Assembly: GCA_019638615.1 (NCBI GenBank)
Contig: JAHBTL010000008.1
Location: 124,001-188,000 of the forward strand
Origin: Chitinophagaceae bacterium
GTDB lineage: Bacteria; Bacteroidota; Bacteroidia; Chitinophagales; Chitinophagaceae
Length of the DNA stretch: 64,000 bases
Direction of reading: 5' to 3'
Shown here: one piece after another, positions 34,779 through 44,858 of the stretch
Numbering within the stretch: the first letter of the stretch is position 1
Layout: each line of letters opens with the position of its first letter
The notes under the pieces: generated by a model
What the model was told of the DNA's origin: nothing
What the model saw: the letters and a program-made list of their open reading frames with translations, nothing else
Databases searched by the model: none
Translations under genes and position numbers: made by a program

Positions 34779-35865
34779 ACGGAATCGGATTTAATTTTTG
34801 AGAAACTCCCATACCTTTTAAAAACCTGAAATGTGAGGCTAAAGTTTTGTAGTACGGCATTTCCATATATGTCAAACCATATTTTTGGGCAACTTCACGA
34901 AATATCGGCAATATCTCTAAGTAATGAACGTGGGAGATATTCGGCAACAAATGGTGTAAAGCATGCGCATTAAAACCGCCTAATGTCCAATTGAAAAAAA
35001 CACTGTCAGCGTTATAATCAACAGATGTACACATTTGCAGTTTTGGCCAGCTCATATTTAGTTTATTGTCTTTGTCGGGTGTAGGGTGAGAAACATAGTC
35101 TGAAACATGAGATACCCCCAGCACAGCAACAAAAATTAAAGAAACCATAAAATGGTTTAATAAAAATGCCAACGATACAGTTATCCATCCAAAAGGCAAA
35201 AACCAGATTGGCAGGATTATCATATAACCAAAATATATCAATTTAAAAATAACCAGTTTTACAATTTCCTTTTTGGGTATTTCTATTTTTATTGTCCTGC
35301 TTGAATAATTAAAAATCATCAGCGTTTCCCGAAAGAAAAACCAATTAAGTGAATATAATAAATAAAGAACCGGAGCATACAGATATTGGTAACGATGAAA
35401 CCATTTTAGCTCCTGGCTTTCAGTCATACGAAATAATGGGTTGTTAAGTACGTCAATGTCGCTGCCTTCTATATTGGTATACAGGTGATGAGATTCATTG
35501 TGATTTTTTCCCCAAACGTAAGCGTTGTTCCCCTGGAGGTTAAAGCTGATTGAAAATAAAACCTTGTTCCAATACTTGCTTTTTACGGCAACCCCGTGTG
35601 CAGCATCGTGAGAAATATTGAATGCCGTAAGGAGTAAAGACAATCCCATTAAAAGATAAAAAGCATAAAATGCTGCTGTTGTTGCGCTCGTAATCATCAG
35701 CCTGTAAAAAAGAATGTCAAGACCGAAATACAGAATGATTTTAAAAATCATTGTCTTATTTCCCGTTTTACGAATACCTTTTTCAGTAAAGTACTGTTCG
35801 ATTCTTTCGTTCAGCTCTTTATAAAAGCCAGAGCCTTCGTCTTTTGAAAATTTCAGTTTATTCAT
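34768..35865 (-). CDS. Membrane fatty acid desaturase (first of a pair)
   Basis: This 365-residue desaturase has histidine boxes HDAAHG, HNESHH and HALHH, spaced as in fatty acid desaturases of the linoleoyl-CoA type. Four hydrophobic segments lie between them. It shares the layout and several motifs with the next gene (for example FNISHDAAH against FNFAHDLSH), so the pair likely arose by duplication. ATG at 35865. The overlap of 11 bases with the second desaturase implies one transcript. Like its partner it is A/T-rich. No cytochrome b5 domain is attached, so electrons would come from a separate donor. Confidence 0.9.
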   Translation of the reverse strand: MNKLKFSKDEGSGFYKELNERIEQYFTEKGIRKTGNKTMIFKIILYFGLDILFYRLMITSATTAAFYAFYLLMGLSLLLTAFNISHDAAHGVAVKSKYWNKVLFSISFNLQGNNAYVWGKNHNESHHLYTNIEGSDIDVLNNPLFRMTESQELKWFHRYQYLYAPVLYLLYSLNWFFFRETLMIFNYSSRTIKIEIPKKEIVKLVIFKLIYFGYMIILPIWFLPFGWITVSLAFLLNHFMVSLIFVAVLGVSHVSDYVSHPTPDKDNKLNMSWPKLQMCTSVDYNADSVFFNWTLGGFNAHALHHLLPNISHVHYLEILPIFREVAQKYGLTYMEMPYYKTLASHFRFLKGMGVSQKLNPIPFER

Positions 35866-36042
35866 TTTAATGCTTGTCGTTATCGCCGGGTCTTCCTAAA
35901 ATACCCTGTAATGCGCTAATAGCTGAGCTCCTTTGAAATTACTATAAAAAACAGGAGGTTCCCGGTATAAACATCCGTCTTTTTAAGCGTCATAGTGAAA
36001 TGGTTAAGCTCTTATTTTATTAAGGGAGAAAAAAATATCATA

Positions 36043-36678
36043 TCAGTTGCCAAACAGCCAACCCACTTTAACCGACCAATACCGGTTGTTTAATTTGCCA
36101 TCTGAATTTCCTCCAGTAAACAGGTTACTGAACCCGTGATTATACTGTGCCGAAATGAAAAGGTTTTTAGAAATGTTATAGCCCGCCAGTATATTAGCGC
36201 CAATATCCATCCTTTTAAAATCATCTTCATCCTCATTGCTTCCGAATTTTACTTTGGTACTTGCGGTATAGTCGCCTGACTTATATTTCAGCTTACCGGA
36301 AATACCTACACCAAAAGAGGGACCTGCACCTATGAAAAAAGAGCTGCCGGGTTCACCAAAATTGTAAATAAAATTTACAGGAACCTCTATATAGTTCAGA
36401 GACAAGGTTACACTTTCTTCCTCTTCTTTTTCCTTCCCGCCTTTTTGCACAAAGTGCAACCCGGGCTGAATGCTGATGTTGTCACTAATGGCCATATTTA
36501 CTAACAGCCCTGCCGCAAAACCAATTTTAGGGTCCAGCTTTTCTTTTTCTCCATCCACTTTTGAGAACATATCAGACAAAACAGGCCCCGCAGAGATTCC
36601 TACCCTGATATCCTGTGCATTCATAGATGTGCATGCCAATAGCATGGCAATACCGGCAATAATAGTATTTGCTTTCAT
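36043..36678 (-). CDS. Outer membrane beta-barrel protein
   Basis: This 211-residue protein begins with a signal peptide (MKANTIIAGIAMLLACTSMNAQ). It then shows the alternating strands of a small 8-stranded barrel of the OMP_b-brl/PorT type: IRVGISAGPVLSDMF, GFAAGLLVNMAISDNISIQP, LNYIEVPVNFIYNFG, FFIGAGPSFGVGISGK and NISKNLFISAQYNHGFSNLF. It ends with VKVGWLFGN. An acidic loop (SNEDEDDFKRMD) may face outward. I chose ATG 36678 at the signal peptide rather than the longer frame from 36708. Function unknown. Confidence 0.8.
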   Translation of the reverse strand: MKANTIIAGIAMLLACTSMNAQDIRVGISAGPVLSDMFSKVDGEKEKLDPKIGFAAGLLVNMAISDNISIQPGLHFVQKGGKEKEEEESVTLSLNYIEVPVNFIYNFGEPGSSFFIGAGPSFGVGISGKLKYKSGDYTASTKVKFGSNEDEDDFKRMDIGANILAGYNISKNLFISAQYNHGFSNLFTGGNSDGKLNNRYWSVKVGWLFGN

Positions 36679-36997
36679 TGTTTTATTTTTTAAATGATGA
36701 ATAGGCATACTTTTTTAAAATACTTATAACAGTATACCGGACCAAAAAGCAAAATGAGATAGAGGATTAAACTTGAGAAGGAAGCACAAGCAAATATTTT
36801 GCAGGTACAAATTAAAATGTAATAAGCAAGTTTTTTATACTACTTTGGTAAAAGGCATATTTAGCTTGGTATTTAGTCACCGGTATTAAGTAGTTTGTTT
36901 TCCATGTATTCATCGGCTAATCAGCAGGCTGCCAAACAAGATAGTTAAACCATCAAACGCTCTTTTTTATCCGCCTCAAAAAAGCTACATTAGGGGT
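36679..36997. other. Divergent intergenic region without a gene
   Basis: This A/T-rich stretch separates the divergent outer-membrane barrel and propeller kinase genes and must hold the promoters of both. I see no clear TTTG-N21-TAnnTTTG pair, no hairpin of note and no short open frame with credible composition. Confidence 0.4.
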
Positions 36998-39900
36998 ATG
37001 TACAAACAGGCATTGCTGCCGGCAATTTTAATTATTGTAATGTGCTGTCATAAAAGCTACGGGCAATTGTATGAGCCTGCGGCAGATGCTTTGCCTGTTT
37101 TCAAAAAGATCAGCCACCCGTTCATGCCCACTATCACATCCGAATATTTTTATTTCAGCAATGACGGGCTGATGTGGTTTTCTACGGCAAGAGGCCTTAC
37201 TTCATTCGATGGCAGTGAAGTGGTATACTATTCGGATAATGAACAGGCCTATAAGCTGGGACTCAACAAGATCACCGCTATGCTGGACGACGATTCGGGT
37301 AACCTTTATATAGGAACATCTAACGGGGTAATCGTATTTAACCGTGCAAGGCAGGATTTTAAATCGTTGACCTATATTTTTCCCGATGATCAGAGACTGG
37401 CTGACCTGCAGGTAAACAGTTTTTATAAATACAACGCAACAACATTATACATTGGACTGAACAATAAGGGAATGCTGGACTACAACATGCATTCCGGGGC
37501 ATTTGAGCAGATTGATTTTACAGCATTTATACCAGAAGACTGCACCTGTAAAAGCAAGGCCATCATTAACAGTGTACTGAGCTTTGCAGAAAACCCAAAC
37601 GACCCAAATTCGGTTTGGGTGGGTACATACAACGGTATTTTCAGTTACCATACCGGTACCAAAAAACTGAGCCGGCTGTTCAATGTACTGAACCCGGCTG
37701 TTAATAAATACAACAATTTCCCTGTGTTGTACGATATCAGGACTATGGCAGTAGCCAATGACAGTATTATCTGGTTTAGCACTTCGGTTTTTGGAATGGG
37801 TAAATATCATATCCCCAGTGGTGAAGTAACGTTGTTTTTACACGGCGCCCGGCTTAAAACACCTGACCTGTGGAAAGCGTATACCCTCAACAGCTTTGCA
37901 CGCTGGAAAGACGACCTGCTTATTCTCGGAGTTGCATCACCCCATCCCGGTGTGTTCGACATACGCACCGGAGATGCTCGGCTTTTCAGCGTAACCAAAG
38001 ACCCTGAATCGCTCGACGACATTCAGTTCATCGCCAACGACCGGAAAGGCAATGTATGGCTATTGGATCATGCCGCATTGTTTGCTTCGCTTCCCGACCA
38101 TTATAATGTACAATCAGTGAACATTGAGGAACAAACTACTAAAAACTATTTACCGAACCAGTTGGGAGATATTGACTACGACTCAAAGGAATCTGTATAT
38201 TATGCAGCTGTTGTTTTTTCAAGCGGGGTACATGTGCTGGATAAAAACTTCAAGCCACTGAAAATAATTCCGACTCCCCTGTACACCAACAGGTATACGT
38301 ACCGCGAAACATCAAACGAGTTCATTACGCAGGATGGCAGCGGCAGGTGGTGGACTACCTGCCTCGAAACCTATATACTTGAGCCAGGCGGCCGAAAATT
38401 TGAATACGCCGATAAAATTTCTCCATCGCTCAGTTGGTTAAATACAGTTGAAGAGATGCTGGATCTTGCTACCACCAAAGACGGCAATGTACTATTTAAA
38501 ACCCTGTCAGGAACAGTATACCACATCAACCATAAAACATTTGCGACAGATACTCTTTTTATACCGGACTACGGTACAAAAGCGGATTACGTGGTTACTA
38601 CAAAAATGATCGCTTATGACAGCTCCCGTAATACCGTGTATCTTAATAATGATAAATATATAGTACAGTATAATCTCGACAAAAAAACAAGCCGGCAGGT
38701 GCCGGTAAGCCAGATATTGTCTGGTACCCCCCATTCTATCCAGGATATTGAATTCAGCACAGACTTCAATAACAGGATATGGATATGGGCGCCCTGGTTT
38801 GGTATTTATATCATCAACCCCGACAGCTTTGTTTGTGAGGACTCTATTGCCAATGGAACAAGGGGGTTTATTTCCGGCAATTATGACTATTTAAGGTATG
38901 GGGGAGATGGATATATGTTCCTGATGGGGCAAAAAGGAACATTGATCTACAATTATAAAAAAGAGCGATCTCTTTTATTGGACCACGGTAATCTTTGGGG
39001 CGGAGTGCAACCGTATTTTGTGGGCTATTGCAATAATCACCTGGTGATGAACGAAAGGAACCGGATACGTTATTACAACCTGGACAATTTTGAAAAATTT
39101 GATTTTACGGTTAACCCTGTCATCAATACCATTACGTCCGATACATCGGTTGTGTATATCCGCGATAGGAGGAGAAAGGAGACGCTTACTTTATCGCATC
39201 AACAGAACAATCTTGCTTTCCTGTTTTCTGCCCAGGAATTTTTCTTTCCTGAAAGAATACAATACGCATATCAATTGGAGGGTGTAGACAAAGATTGGCA
39301 GTACACCAATGCGTTGAACAGAAAAATCAATTATACCAGGCTTCCTCCGGGCAAATACACTTTTAAGCTCAAGGCACAAATAGAAGGCGGCGACTGGTCG
39401 GTCAAAGAGGTTACCAGCTCCATTGAAATTGTGCCGGCCTTCTGGCAAACACGCTCCTTTCGTTTGCTTGTTATCGCTGCTGCAATAGGTTTAATTATTG
39501 CTTTGGTGAATTGGCGCATTACCGGCATCCGGAAAAAAGAAGAACAAAAAACAAAATACGAAAAAGAACTGCTTGAGCTGGAAGCAAAAGCATTGCGTAC
39601 GCAAATGAATCCTCACTTTGTATTCAACAGCCTTAATTCCATTAAATCCATCATCGACAAGAATGAAAATGAAAAAGCAGTAAACTATCTTACTACATTT
39701 TCAAAACTGATAAGGATCCTGTTTCAAAACTCGGGGAAACGGGAAATAAGCCTGTATGAAGAACTGGAGACCTGCCGTTTATATGCGACACTGGAAAAAA
39801 TGAGATTTGGCGACAAGCTGAATGTAATTTTTGATGTTGATGAAAGTCTTGATCTTAAAGATATTGAAGTGCCCGCGCTTATCTTACAACCTTTCATTGA

Positions 39901-40201
39901 AAACGCGATATGGCATGGACTGATGCCAAAAGAGGAGGGAGGGAACGTATGGATCGCAGTTAGGAAAAGAGAGAACGGAGTAGATTGTATTATTGAGGAT
40001 GACGGAATAGGAAGGTCACTCTCTCAACAGTTTAAATCTGCTTACAACGCCAACCATCAATCAAAGGGAATAACACTTGCGCAGGAAAGGCTGGAACTGG
40101 ACAGGTTGCTTAATAGCCGGGAAGAAACAATTGCTATTACCGATAGAGACGGGAAAAGCGGAACAATCGTTACACTCACGTTTAAAGAAAATTTGCTATG
40201 A
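36998..40201 (+). CDS. Sensor histidine kinase with two-component propeller and LytS-type kinase domain
   Basis: This 1067-residue receptor has a signal peptide (cleavage near SYGQ, about 23). A long series of propeller repeats runs over about 40-690 (for example NDGLMWFSTARGLTSFDG, GNLYIGTSNGVIVFN). A Y_Y_Y domain (about 755-815, YAYQLEGVDKDWQYTN) and one TM segment (about 823-842) follow. The kinase belongs to the His_kinase/LytS family: QMNPHFVFNSLNSIKSII carries the phospho-accepting His, and DDGIGRS with NPHFVFN-type motifs mark the ATPase part. It differs from hybrid two-component systems in having its response regulator as a separate gene, which overlaps by 4 bases. The ligand is unknown; no polysaccharide locus is adjacent. 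Confidence 0.92.
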   Translation: MYKQALLPAILIIVMCCHKSYGQLYEPAADALPVFKKISHPFMPTITSEYFYFSNDGLMWFSTARGLTSFDGSEVVYYSDNEQAYKLGLNKITAMLDDDSGNLYIGTSNGVIVFNRARQDFKSLTYIFPDDQRLADLQVNSFYKYNATTLYIGLNNKGMLDYNMHSGAFEQIDFTAFIPEDCTCKSKAIINSVLSFAENPNDPNSVWVGTYNGIFSYHTGTKKLSRLFNVLNPAVNKYNNFPVLYDIRTMAVANDSIIWFSTSVFGMGKYHIPSGEVTLFLHGARLKTPDLWKAYTLNSFARWKDDLLILGVASPHPGVFDIRTGDARLFSVTKDPESLDDIQFIANDRKGNVWLLDHAALFASLPDHYNVQSVNIEEQTTKNYLPNQLGDIDYDSKESVYYAAVVFSSGVHVLDKNFKPLKIIPTPLYTNRYTYRETSNEFITQDGSGRWWTTCLETYILEPGGRKFEYADKISPSLSWLNTVEEMLDLATTKDGNVLFKTLSGTVYHINHKTFATDTLFIPDYGTKADYVVTTKMIAYDSSRNTVYLNNDKYIVQYNLDKKTSRQVPVSQILSGTPHSIQDIEFSTDFNNRIWIWAPWFGIYIINPDSFVCEDSIANGTRGFISGNYDYLRYGGDGYMFLMGQKGTLIYNYKKERSLLLDHGNLWGGVQPYFVGYCNNHLVMNERNRIRYYNLDNFEKFDFTVNPVINTITSDTSVVYIRDRRRKETLTLSHQQNNLAFLFSAQEFFFPERIQYAYQLEGVDKDWQYTNALNRKINYTRLPPGKYTFKLKAQIEGGDWSVKEVTSSIEIVPAFWQTRSFRLLVIAAAIGLIIALVNWRITGIRKKEEQKTKYEKELLELEAKALRTQMNPHFVFNSLNSIKSIIDKNENEKAVNYLTTFSKLIRILFQNSGKREISLYEELETCRLYATLEKMRFGDKLNVIFDVDESLDLKDIEVPALILQPFIENAIWHGLMPKEEGGNVWIAVRKRENGVDCIIEDDGIGRSLSQQFKSAYNANHQSKGITLAQERLELDRLLNSREETIAITDRDGKSGTIVTLTFKENLL

Positions 40202-40944
40202 TCAATGCCATTATCATTGACGATGAACAAAATTGTATTGACACCTTATCGTTCGATCTGGGTAAGTATTGCCCTGAAGTACAACTCCTGGCTTGCTGTA
40301 CCTCGCCAAAGGAGGGGTTGATCGCTATAAAGCAGTTAAAGCCTGATCTTGTTTTCCTGGATGTGCAAATGCCGTGGATGAATGGCTTTGAAATGCTGGA
40401 AATTCTTGAATCGATCGACTTTGCCATTATATTTACAACGGCCTTTGATCAATTTGCTGCAAAAGCCTTCCGTTTGAGCGCCATAGACTATTTATTAAAG
40501 CCTATAGATGTCACCGATCTTAAAGAAGCAGTAAAAAAGGCCGCTGAAAGAATACAACTTAAAACAGGTTCCGACCATATTGACAATCTGCTGCGCAATA
40601 TCAGGCAGGCAGAATCAAGCCAGCGTGTCGCTTTTCCCGGAAGAGACGGATATGAATTTATTGAAGTGAACAACATTATATATGCCCAGGCAGAGGGAGC
40701 GTACACTTGTGTTTTTTTAAAGGACAACCGGAAGGTACTCATATCAAGAACATTAAGTGATATAGAAGAAATGCTGCCTCCTGCGTCTTTTCTTCGCATT
40801 CATCATTCCACACTTGTTAATACCCTGCACGTCACTCATTTTTTAAGAACCGATGGAGGATATATTATCATGAACAACAACGTCAGGCTGAGCATCTCAA
40901 AATCAAAAAAAGAAAAAGTAATGGAAAAGCTGGGGCTAAAATGA
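40198..40944 (+). CDS. LytTR-family response regulator
   Basis: This 248-residue DNA-binding regulator has a receiver domain at about 1-120. The IIDDEQNCID acidic pocket, VFLDVQMPWMNG with the phospho-acceptor Asp, the TTAFDQFAAKAF Thr region and YLLKPID with the conserved Lys are all visible. The C-terminal LytTR domain (about 140-245) has FIEVNNIIYAQAEGAYTCVF and FLRIHHSTLVN. It receives phosphate from the propeller kinase encoded just upstream; the ATG lies inside the kinase stop (ATGA overlap). Its target genes cannot be named from this window. Confidence 0.93.
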   Translation: MINAIIIDDEQNCIDTLSFDLGKYCPEVQLLACCTSPKEGLIAIKQLKPDLVFLDVQMPWMNGFEMLEILESIDFAIIFTTAFDQFAAKAFRLSAIDYLLKPIDVTDLKEAVKKAAERIQLKTGSDHIDNLLRNIRQAESSQRVAFPGRDGYEFIEVNNIIYAQAEGAYTCVFLKDNRKVLISRTLSDIEEMLPPASFLRIHHSTLVNTLHVTHFLRTDGGYIIMNNNVRLSISKSKKEKVMEKLGLK

Positions 40945-40970
40945 ACCCGGTCGGTCGCATTTGCCTTCGG

Positions 40971-42395
40971 TCACTTCAATAGCAAGTTCCTTAGAAGGGT
41001 TTCGTATACTTTAATGCCCTCCCGCAACTGGTTTAAAGTAATGTGCTCATTGCTGTTATGGAAAGAAAGCAATTGTGCCCGCGTCAACTGTATCGGCGTT
41101 AATCCATATACAGGCACACCCATTCTGCGTAAAAAATTATTATCGCTGTATGAAGGAGATAAAATCGGCAATACCGCACTGTTGTCGTAAACTTCTTCTA
41201 TTGCCTTTTGAAATTGTTTATAAAAAAGGCCTCTTTCTGATACAGGCGCTGACGGTGTCTCTTTTAATACCGTAACATGAATGTCCTCTACATCAAGCGT
41301 GCTTCGGATGTCCTCAACAAATTTTCCGGGATCGGTATCCGGCAAAAGCCTGCAGTCCAGTAATGCTTCTATTTCCGGGGCTATCTGGTTGGCGGGAAGC
41401 TGCGCGTTATTAATATTGGTTACCGTTATCGTATTGGTTAAAATGGAAAAGATGATGGGATCTTCCCGCAATGCTTTTTTCATGAGCCCTTTAAACAGCC
41501 GGGGGTGCTTCAGCACCAGTTTACGGGTGCCTTTTTCGTACCGGCCTATGGTTTTAAAGAATGCGACTGTAGTTGCATCAAATACTATTTCCTGTTTTTT
41601 TTTCAGCAACCTGTTCAGCGCCTGGGTCATGACCTTATTGGCATACAGCGGGGGAGGAACCGACCCATGTCCCGATGTTTTGATGTGCAGGCTTAGCTTC
41701 AGCCACAGCGCTTTTTTTTCAGCAACCGATATGCAATAAAAAGGTTGTTCGGGGTGGCCCCTGGAAATTTGCGACAGGCCCGTGCCTCCTTCTCCAAATA
41801 CAACAACGGGATTTAATTTTTCAAACGAATTTTCAATCACATCTTTTATTCCCTGGTTATCCATTTCTTCTCCCGATACACAAAGCAGTGTAACATTATA
41901 CGGAAGCGCTTCTTCTCCCCCCCATTGTTTTGCCTTTTCTATTGCCATCAACTGCATGATAGCAACTCCCTTCAGGTCTATTGCACCCCTTCCCCAAACA
42001 CTGTTATCCGCAATGGTCCCCGAAAATGGTTCATACAACCAACTGCCGGTATTGCCTTCAGGCACCACATCAATATGATTCAGGAAAATGATATTAGGCT
42101 TATTGTCTGATAAAGGAGACAGGGAAGCCGCAAAGTTGTAGCTATTCTCCGGGGATGGAAGTCTTTCTACTATCAGGCCTTTGTCGCGGCATATATCTGC
42201 GAGAAACTCGCCGGCTTCTTTTTCAAATCCGCTCAACGACTTTTTTTGTATATACTGGCTTAACAAGGTCGCCTCCTCAGTTGCTATTTGGTAAGAAGTG
42301 CTTTGGGGCAGTCCGGGAATGCTGCATACATACATTAATGCAGACAGCATTTGCAATCGTATAAAATGGTGATGGTATTTTTTAGCAATGTGCAC
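40971..42395 (-). CDS. Exported M20-family peptidase
   Basis: This 474-residue metallopeptidase carries M20 motifs FLNHIDVVPEG (metal His and Asp), WGRGAIDLKG (bridging Asp), CVSGEEMDNQG (catalytic and metal Glu) and a C-terminal SFHNSNEHI (metal His). A lid domain with SGHGSVPPP lies in the middle. The frame starts with GTG at 42395, giving a basic N-terminal region and a hydrophobic stretch (LQMLSALMYVCSIPGLPQS) that looks like a signal peptide. The first ATG is at 42350 and would leave a very short signal. The substrate (dipeptide or N-acyl amino acid) cannot be told. It converges with the LytTR gene at a 26-base gap. Confidence 0.85.
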   Translation of the reverse strand: MHIAKKYHHHFIRLQMLSALMYVCSIPGLPQSTSYQIATEEATLLSQYIQKKSLSGFEKEAGEFLADICRDKGLIVERLPSPENSYNFAASLSPLSDNKPNIIFLNHIDVVPEGNTGSWLYEPFSGTIADNSVWGRGAIDLKGVAIMQLMAIEKAKQWGGEEALPYNVTLLCVSGEEMDNQGIKDVIENSFEKLNPVVVFGEGGTGLSQISRGHPEQPFYCISVAEKKALWLKLSLHIKTSGHGSVPPPLYANKVMTQALNRLLKKKQEIVFDATTVAFFKTIGRYEKGTRKLVLKHPRLFKGLMKKALREDPIIFSILTNTITVTNINNAQLPANQIAPEIEALLDCRLLPDTDPGKFVEDIRSTLDVEDIHVTVLKETPSAPVSERGLFYKQFQKAIEEVYDNSAVLPILSPSYSDNNFLRRMGVPVYGLTPIQLTRAQLLSFHNSNEHITLNQLREGIKVYETLLRNLLLK

Positions 42396-42489
42396 GCTCC
42401 GGTACAGGTTTTGGGTAACTTGGCTCTACCTGTCAAACATACTCAATATTTATGATCTTTTTCTATATAAAGTTTATAGTCAGGCACAC

Positions 42490-42524
42490 AAAAAAGTTGT
42501 GCGCAGCACCAACTGCGCACAACT
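42490..42524 (-). terminator. Intrinsic terminator of the 90-residue gene
   Basis: A perfect 12-bp stem, AGTTGTGCGCAG (42495-42506) with CTGCGCACAACT (42513-42524), with a 6-base loop. On the minus strand it is followed by five T residues (42494 down to 42490). It lies about 86 bases beyond the stop codon of the small gene and can end its transcript. Confidence 0.75.
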
Positions 42525-42609
42525 GTACCCTTTAATACTGGTTTGCAGGTGTTTCTCATGGCCATAAACTTACTTATTATACTGCATCGATCGGCGGAAG
42601 TAACAGGAC

Positions 42610-42882
42610 TTACGCAGCAACCTTCATCTGCGACGAAATAGCTTCCAGCATGTGCGCAATCTGCATTTCAACAGATGGAGATATAGCCGGGTCCCGATCA
42701 TCTTTCATAATGGCATAACGGTCAAGTTGCTCATTCCAACCAAAAATGAACACAGGACTATTATTTACGCTGACGCGAAAACGAAGTTGTTCACTTCCGT
42801 TCAAATAAGACGTTGCGTTTACTGTATAAGGTCTGTCTCCTGCTGTGATTTCAAATATTGTTCTTTTCGTTTTCATAATCAT
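42610..42882 (-). CDS. Small conserved-looking hypothetical protein
   Basis: This 90-residue protein starts MIMKTKRTIFEITAGD. It is composed of predicted beta-strands (RPYTVNATSYL, EQLRFRVSVNNSPVFIFGWN) followed by a C-terminal helix (VEMQIAHMLEAISSQMKVAA). There is no signal peptide or membrane segment. I do not recognise the family. Having its own strong terminator at 42490 supports that it is a real, independently expressed gene. Confidence 0.6.
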   Translation of the reverse strand: MIMKTKRTIFEITAGDRPYTVNATSYLNGSEQLRFRVSVNNSPVFIFGWNEQLDRYAIMKDDRDPAISPSVEMQIAHMLEAISSQMKVAA

Positions 42883-43297
42883 GATTGTTTAGTTTGATTG
42901 ATTTAGTTGCCCGATGCCAATTAATCCAATAAACAGGCCACAACACCTGCTTTTATTGTTAAAGAAAATAAAATTGCCTTTACAATCCTGTTGCTCAAAT
43001 AGTTAAACATTAGGAACAGCAATGCTTTAGAAGAGCTGCTTACCTGAATGTTTGTACGGCAGGAACACAGTTCATCGTTTAAAAACAACAATAGAAATTA
43101 AAAAACGAAGCTTTATTCTTAAAAAATTCTGATCGCATTATTTCTGTTGTAACTTTGCGTATCCGGATAAGCAACACGTACAATCTGTTGTACCACTTCT
43201 GGCCGACCAGCCGCTGTAGGAAACGTTTTTAATTTTAAAAGCCATTGAATAACATACCATTTATTATTGCCTGCCATAACATTTAAATGTTTGGTTT
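42883..43297. promoter_or_regulatory. Divergent control region of the small gene and mqo
   Basis: This 415-base gap holds no convincing gene. TAACTTTG at 43150-43157 fits a -7 box reading towards mqo, which would give a leader of about 130 bases; no clear -33 box precedes it. Within that leader lies a small perfect hairpin, GTACAA/TTGTAC at 43178-43193, around tctg. I see no recognised riboswitch. Confidence 0.35.
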
Positions 43298-44815
43298 ATG
43301 AGTAAGTCATTTTTTAACAACGACAAGCCGGATGTTGTTTTGATAGGCGCCGGGATCATGAGCGCTACATTGGGTGTAATACTGAAAGAACTTCAGCCCG
43401 ACCTTACCATACAGGTGCTGGAGCGTTTAGATACCGTTGCAGCGGAAAGTACGGACGCCTGGAATAATGCCGGTACAGGCCATTCTGCATTTTGTGAGCT
43501 GAATTATACTCCTGAAAAAGCGGATGGTACGGTAGACTGTTCCAAAGCTGTAAAAATAGCCGGGCAGTTTGAACAAAGCCGCGAGTTCTGGACCTACCTC
43601 ATCGATAGGGGCTATATACGCAATCCGCAGGACTTTATCCGCACGATCCCTCATATCAGCTTTGTGATAGGAGAAGAAAATGTGGCATACCTGAAAAAGA
43701 GATTTGAAGGACTTATCCAATACGATCTTTTTGATGGCATGCAGTATTCCGAAAACCCGGAACAGCTAAAAGAATGGATACCGCTGGTAATGGAAGGACG
43801 TGATAACACCGAAAAGGTAGCAGCTACACGAATGGATATAGGCACTGATGTTAATTTTGGTGCGCTTACACGTAAATTATTCAGGTACCTGTTCGACTAT
43901 TCCGATGTGAAGCTGCATCTTGCTCATGAGGTGCACGATCTTCAGCAGGATAAGAACGGGCACTGGAAAATAAAAGTAAAAAACCTTACTACCGGTAAAA
44001 AGAGAACCATTACATCTAAATTTGTTTTTATAGGCGCGGGTGGCGGTTCTTTACCATTGCTCGAAAAATCGGGTATACCGGAAAGTAAAGGCTATGGCGG
44101 GTTCCCGGTAAGCGGACAATGGCTGATATGCCATAACCCTGCTGTAATTGAAAGACACAACGCCAAGGTATATGGCAAGGCTGCCGTGGGTTCTCCTCCC
44201 ATGAGCGTACCGCATTTGGATACGCGTATGATTGACGGAAAAAAATCGCTGCTGTTCGGACCCTACGCAGGCTTTTCAACCAAGTTTTTAAAAAACGGAT
44301 CGTTCTGGGATCTTCCGTCTTCCATTAAGATCAGTAATATAAAGCCGATGGTAATGGCAGGCATTCACAATATGCCGCTTACCAAATACCTTATAGAGCA
44401 GGTAAGCCAGAGCCAGGAAGACAGGATGGAAGCATTGCGGGAATATTTTCCGGAAGCCCTTGCAGAAGACTGGGACCTGGAAGTTGCAGGACAAAGGGTA
44501 CAGGTAATTAAAAGAGATGAAGAAGAAGGCGGCGTGCTTGAATTTGGTACGGAAGTGGTGAATGCCGCCGATGGCAGCATAGCCGCTTTGCTGGGCGCTT
44601 CTCCGGGCGCTTCCACTGCGGTATCTATTATGCTGGATCTGCTGAATCGTTGTTTTCCTGAAAGAATGAAAACGGCTGAATGGCAGGATAAGATCAGGGA
44701 AATGATCCCGTCGTTCGGTAAATCATTAGCACAGGATACCGCTTTATGTAAACAAACCCGCGAAAGAACTGCCCTTGCTTTGAACCTGGCGGTTGAGCCG
44801 GAAGTAACGACATAG
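43298..44815 (+). CDS. mqo: Malate:quinone oxidoreductase
   Basis: This 505-residue FAD enzyme oxidises malate to oxaloacetate and passes electrons to menaquinone at the inner membrane, replacing or assisting NAD malate dehydrogenase in the citric acid cycle. The N-terminal FAD motif [17 protein letters not shown] is followed by the Mqo signature [34 protein letters not shown] and a C-terminal [20 protein letters not shown] complete the pattern. Length matches the family. It is a single-gene unit with a long leader. The citric acid cycle gene fumC begins at the far end of the window but is not linked. Confidence 0.95.
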   Translation: MSKSFFNNDKPDVVLIGAGIMSATLGVILKELQPDLTIQVLERLDTVAAESTDAWNNAGTGHSAFCELNYTPEKADGTVDCSKAVKIAGQFEQSREFWTYLIDRGYIRNPQDFIRTIPHISFVIGEENVAYLKKRFEGLIQYDLFDGMQYSENPEQLKEWIPLVMEGRDNTEKVAATRMDIGTDVNFGALTRKLFRYLFDYSDVKLHLAHEVHDLQQDKNGHWKIKVKNLTTGKKRTITSKFVFIGAGGGSLPLLEKSGIPESKGYGGFPVSGQWLICHNPAVIERHNAKVYGKAAVGSPPMSVPHLDTRMIDGKKSLLFGPYAGFSTKFLKNGSFWDLPSSIKISNIKPMVMAGIHNMPLTKYLIEQVSQSQEDRMEALREYFPEALAEDWDLEVAGQRVQVIKRDEEEGGVLEFGTEVVNAADGSIAALLGASPGASTAVSIMLDLLNRCFPERMKTAEWQDKIREMIPSFGKSLAQDTALCKQTRERTALALNLAVEPEVTT

Positions 44816-44858
44816 AATACACGAAACAGCAAATTTACGGATAAGCAAGGCATTTCTT

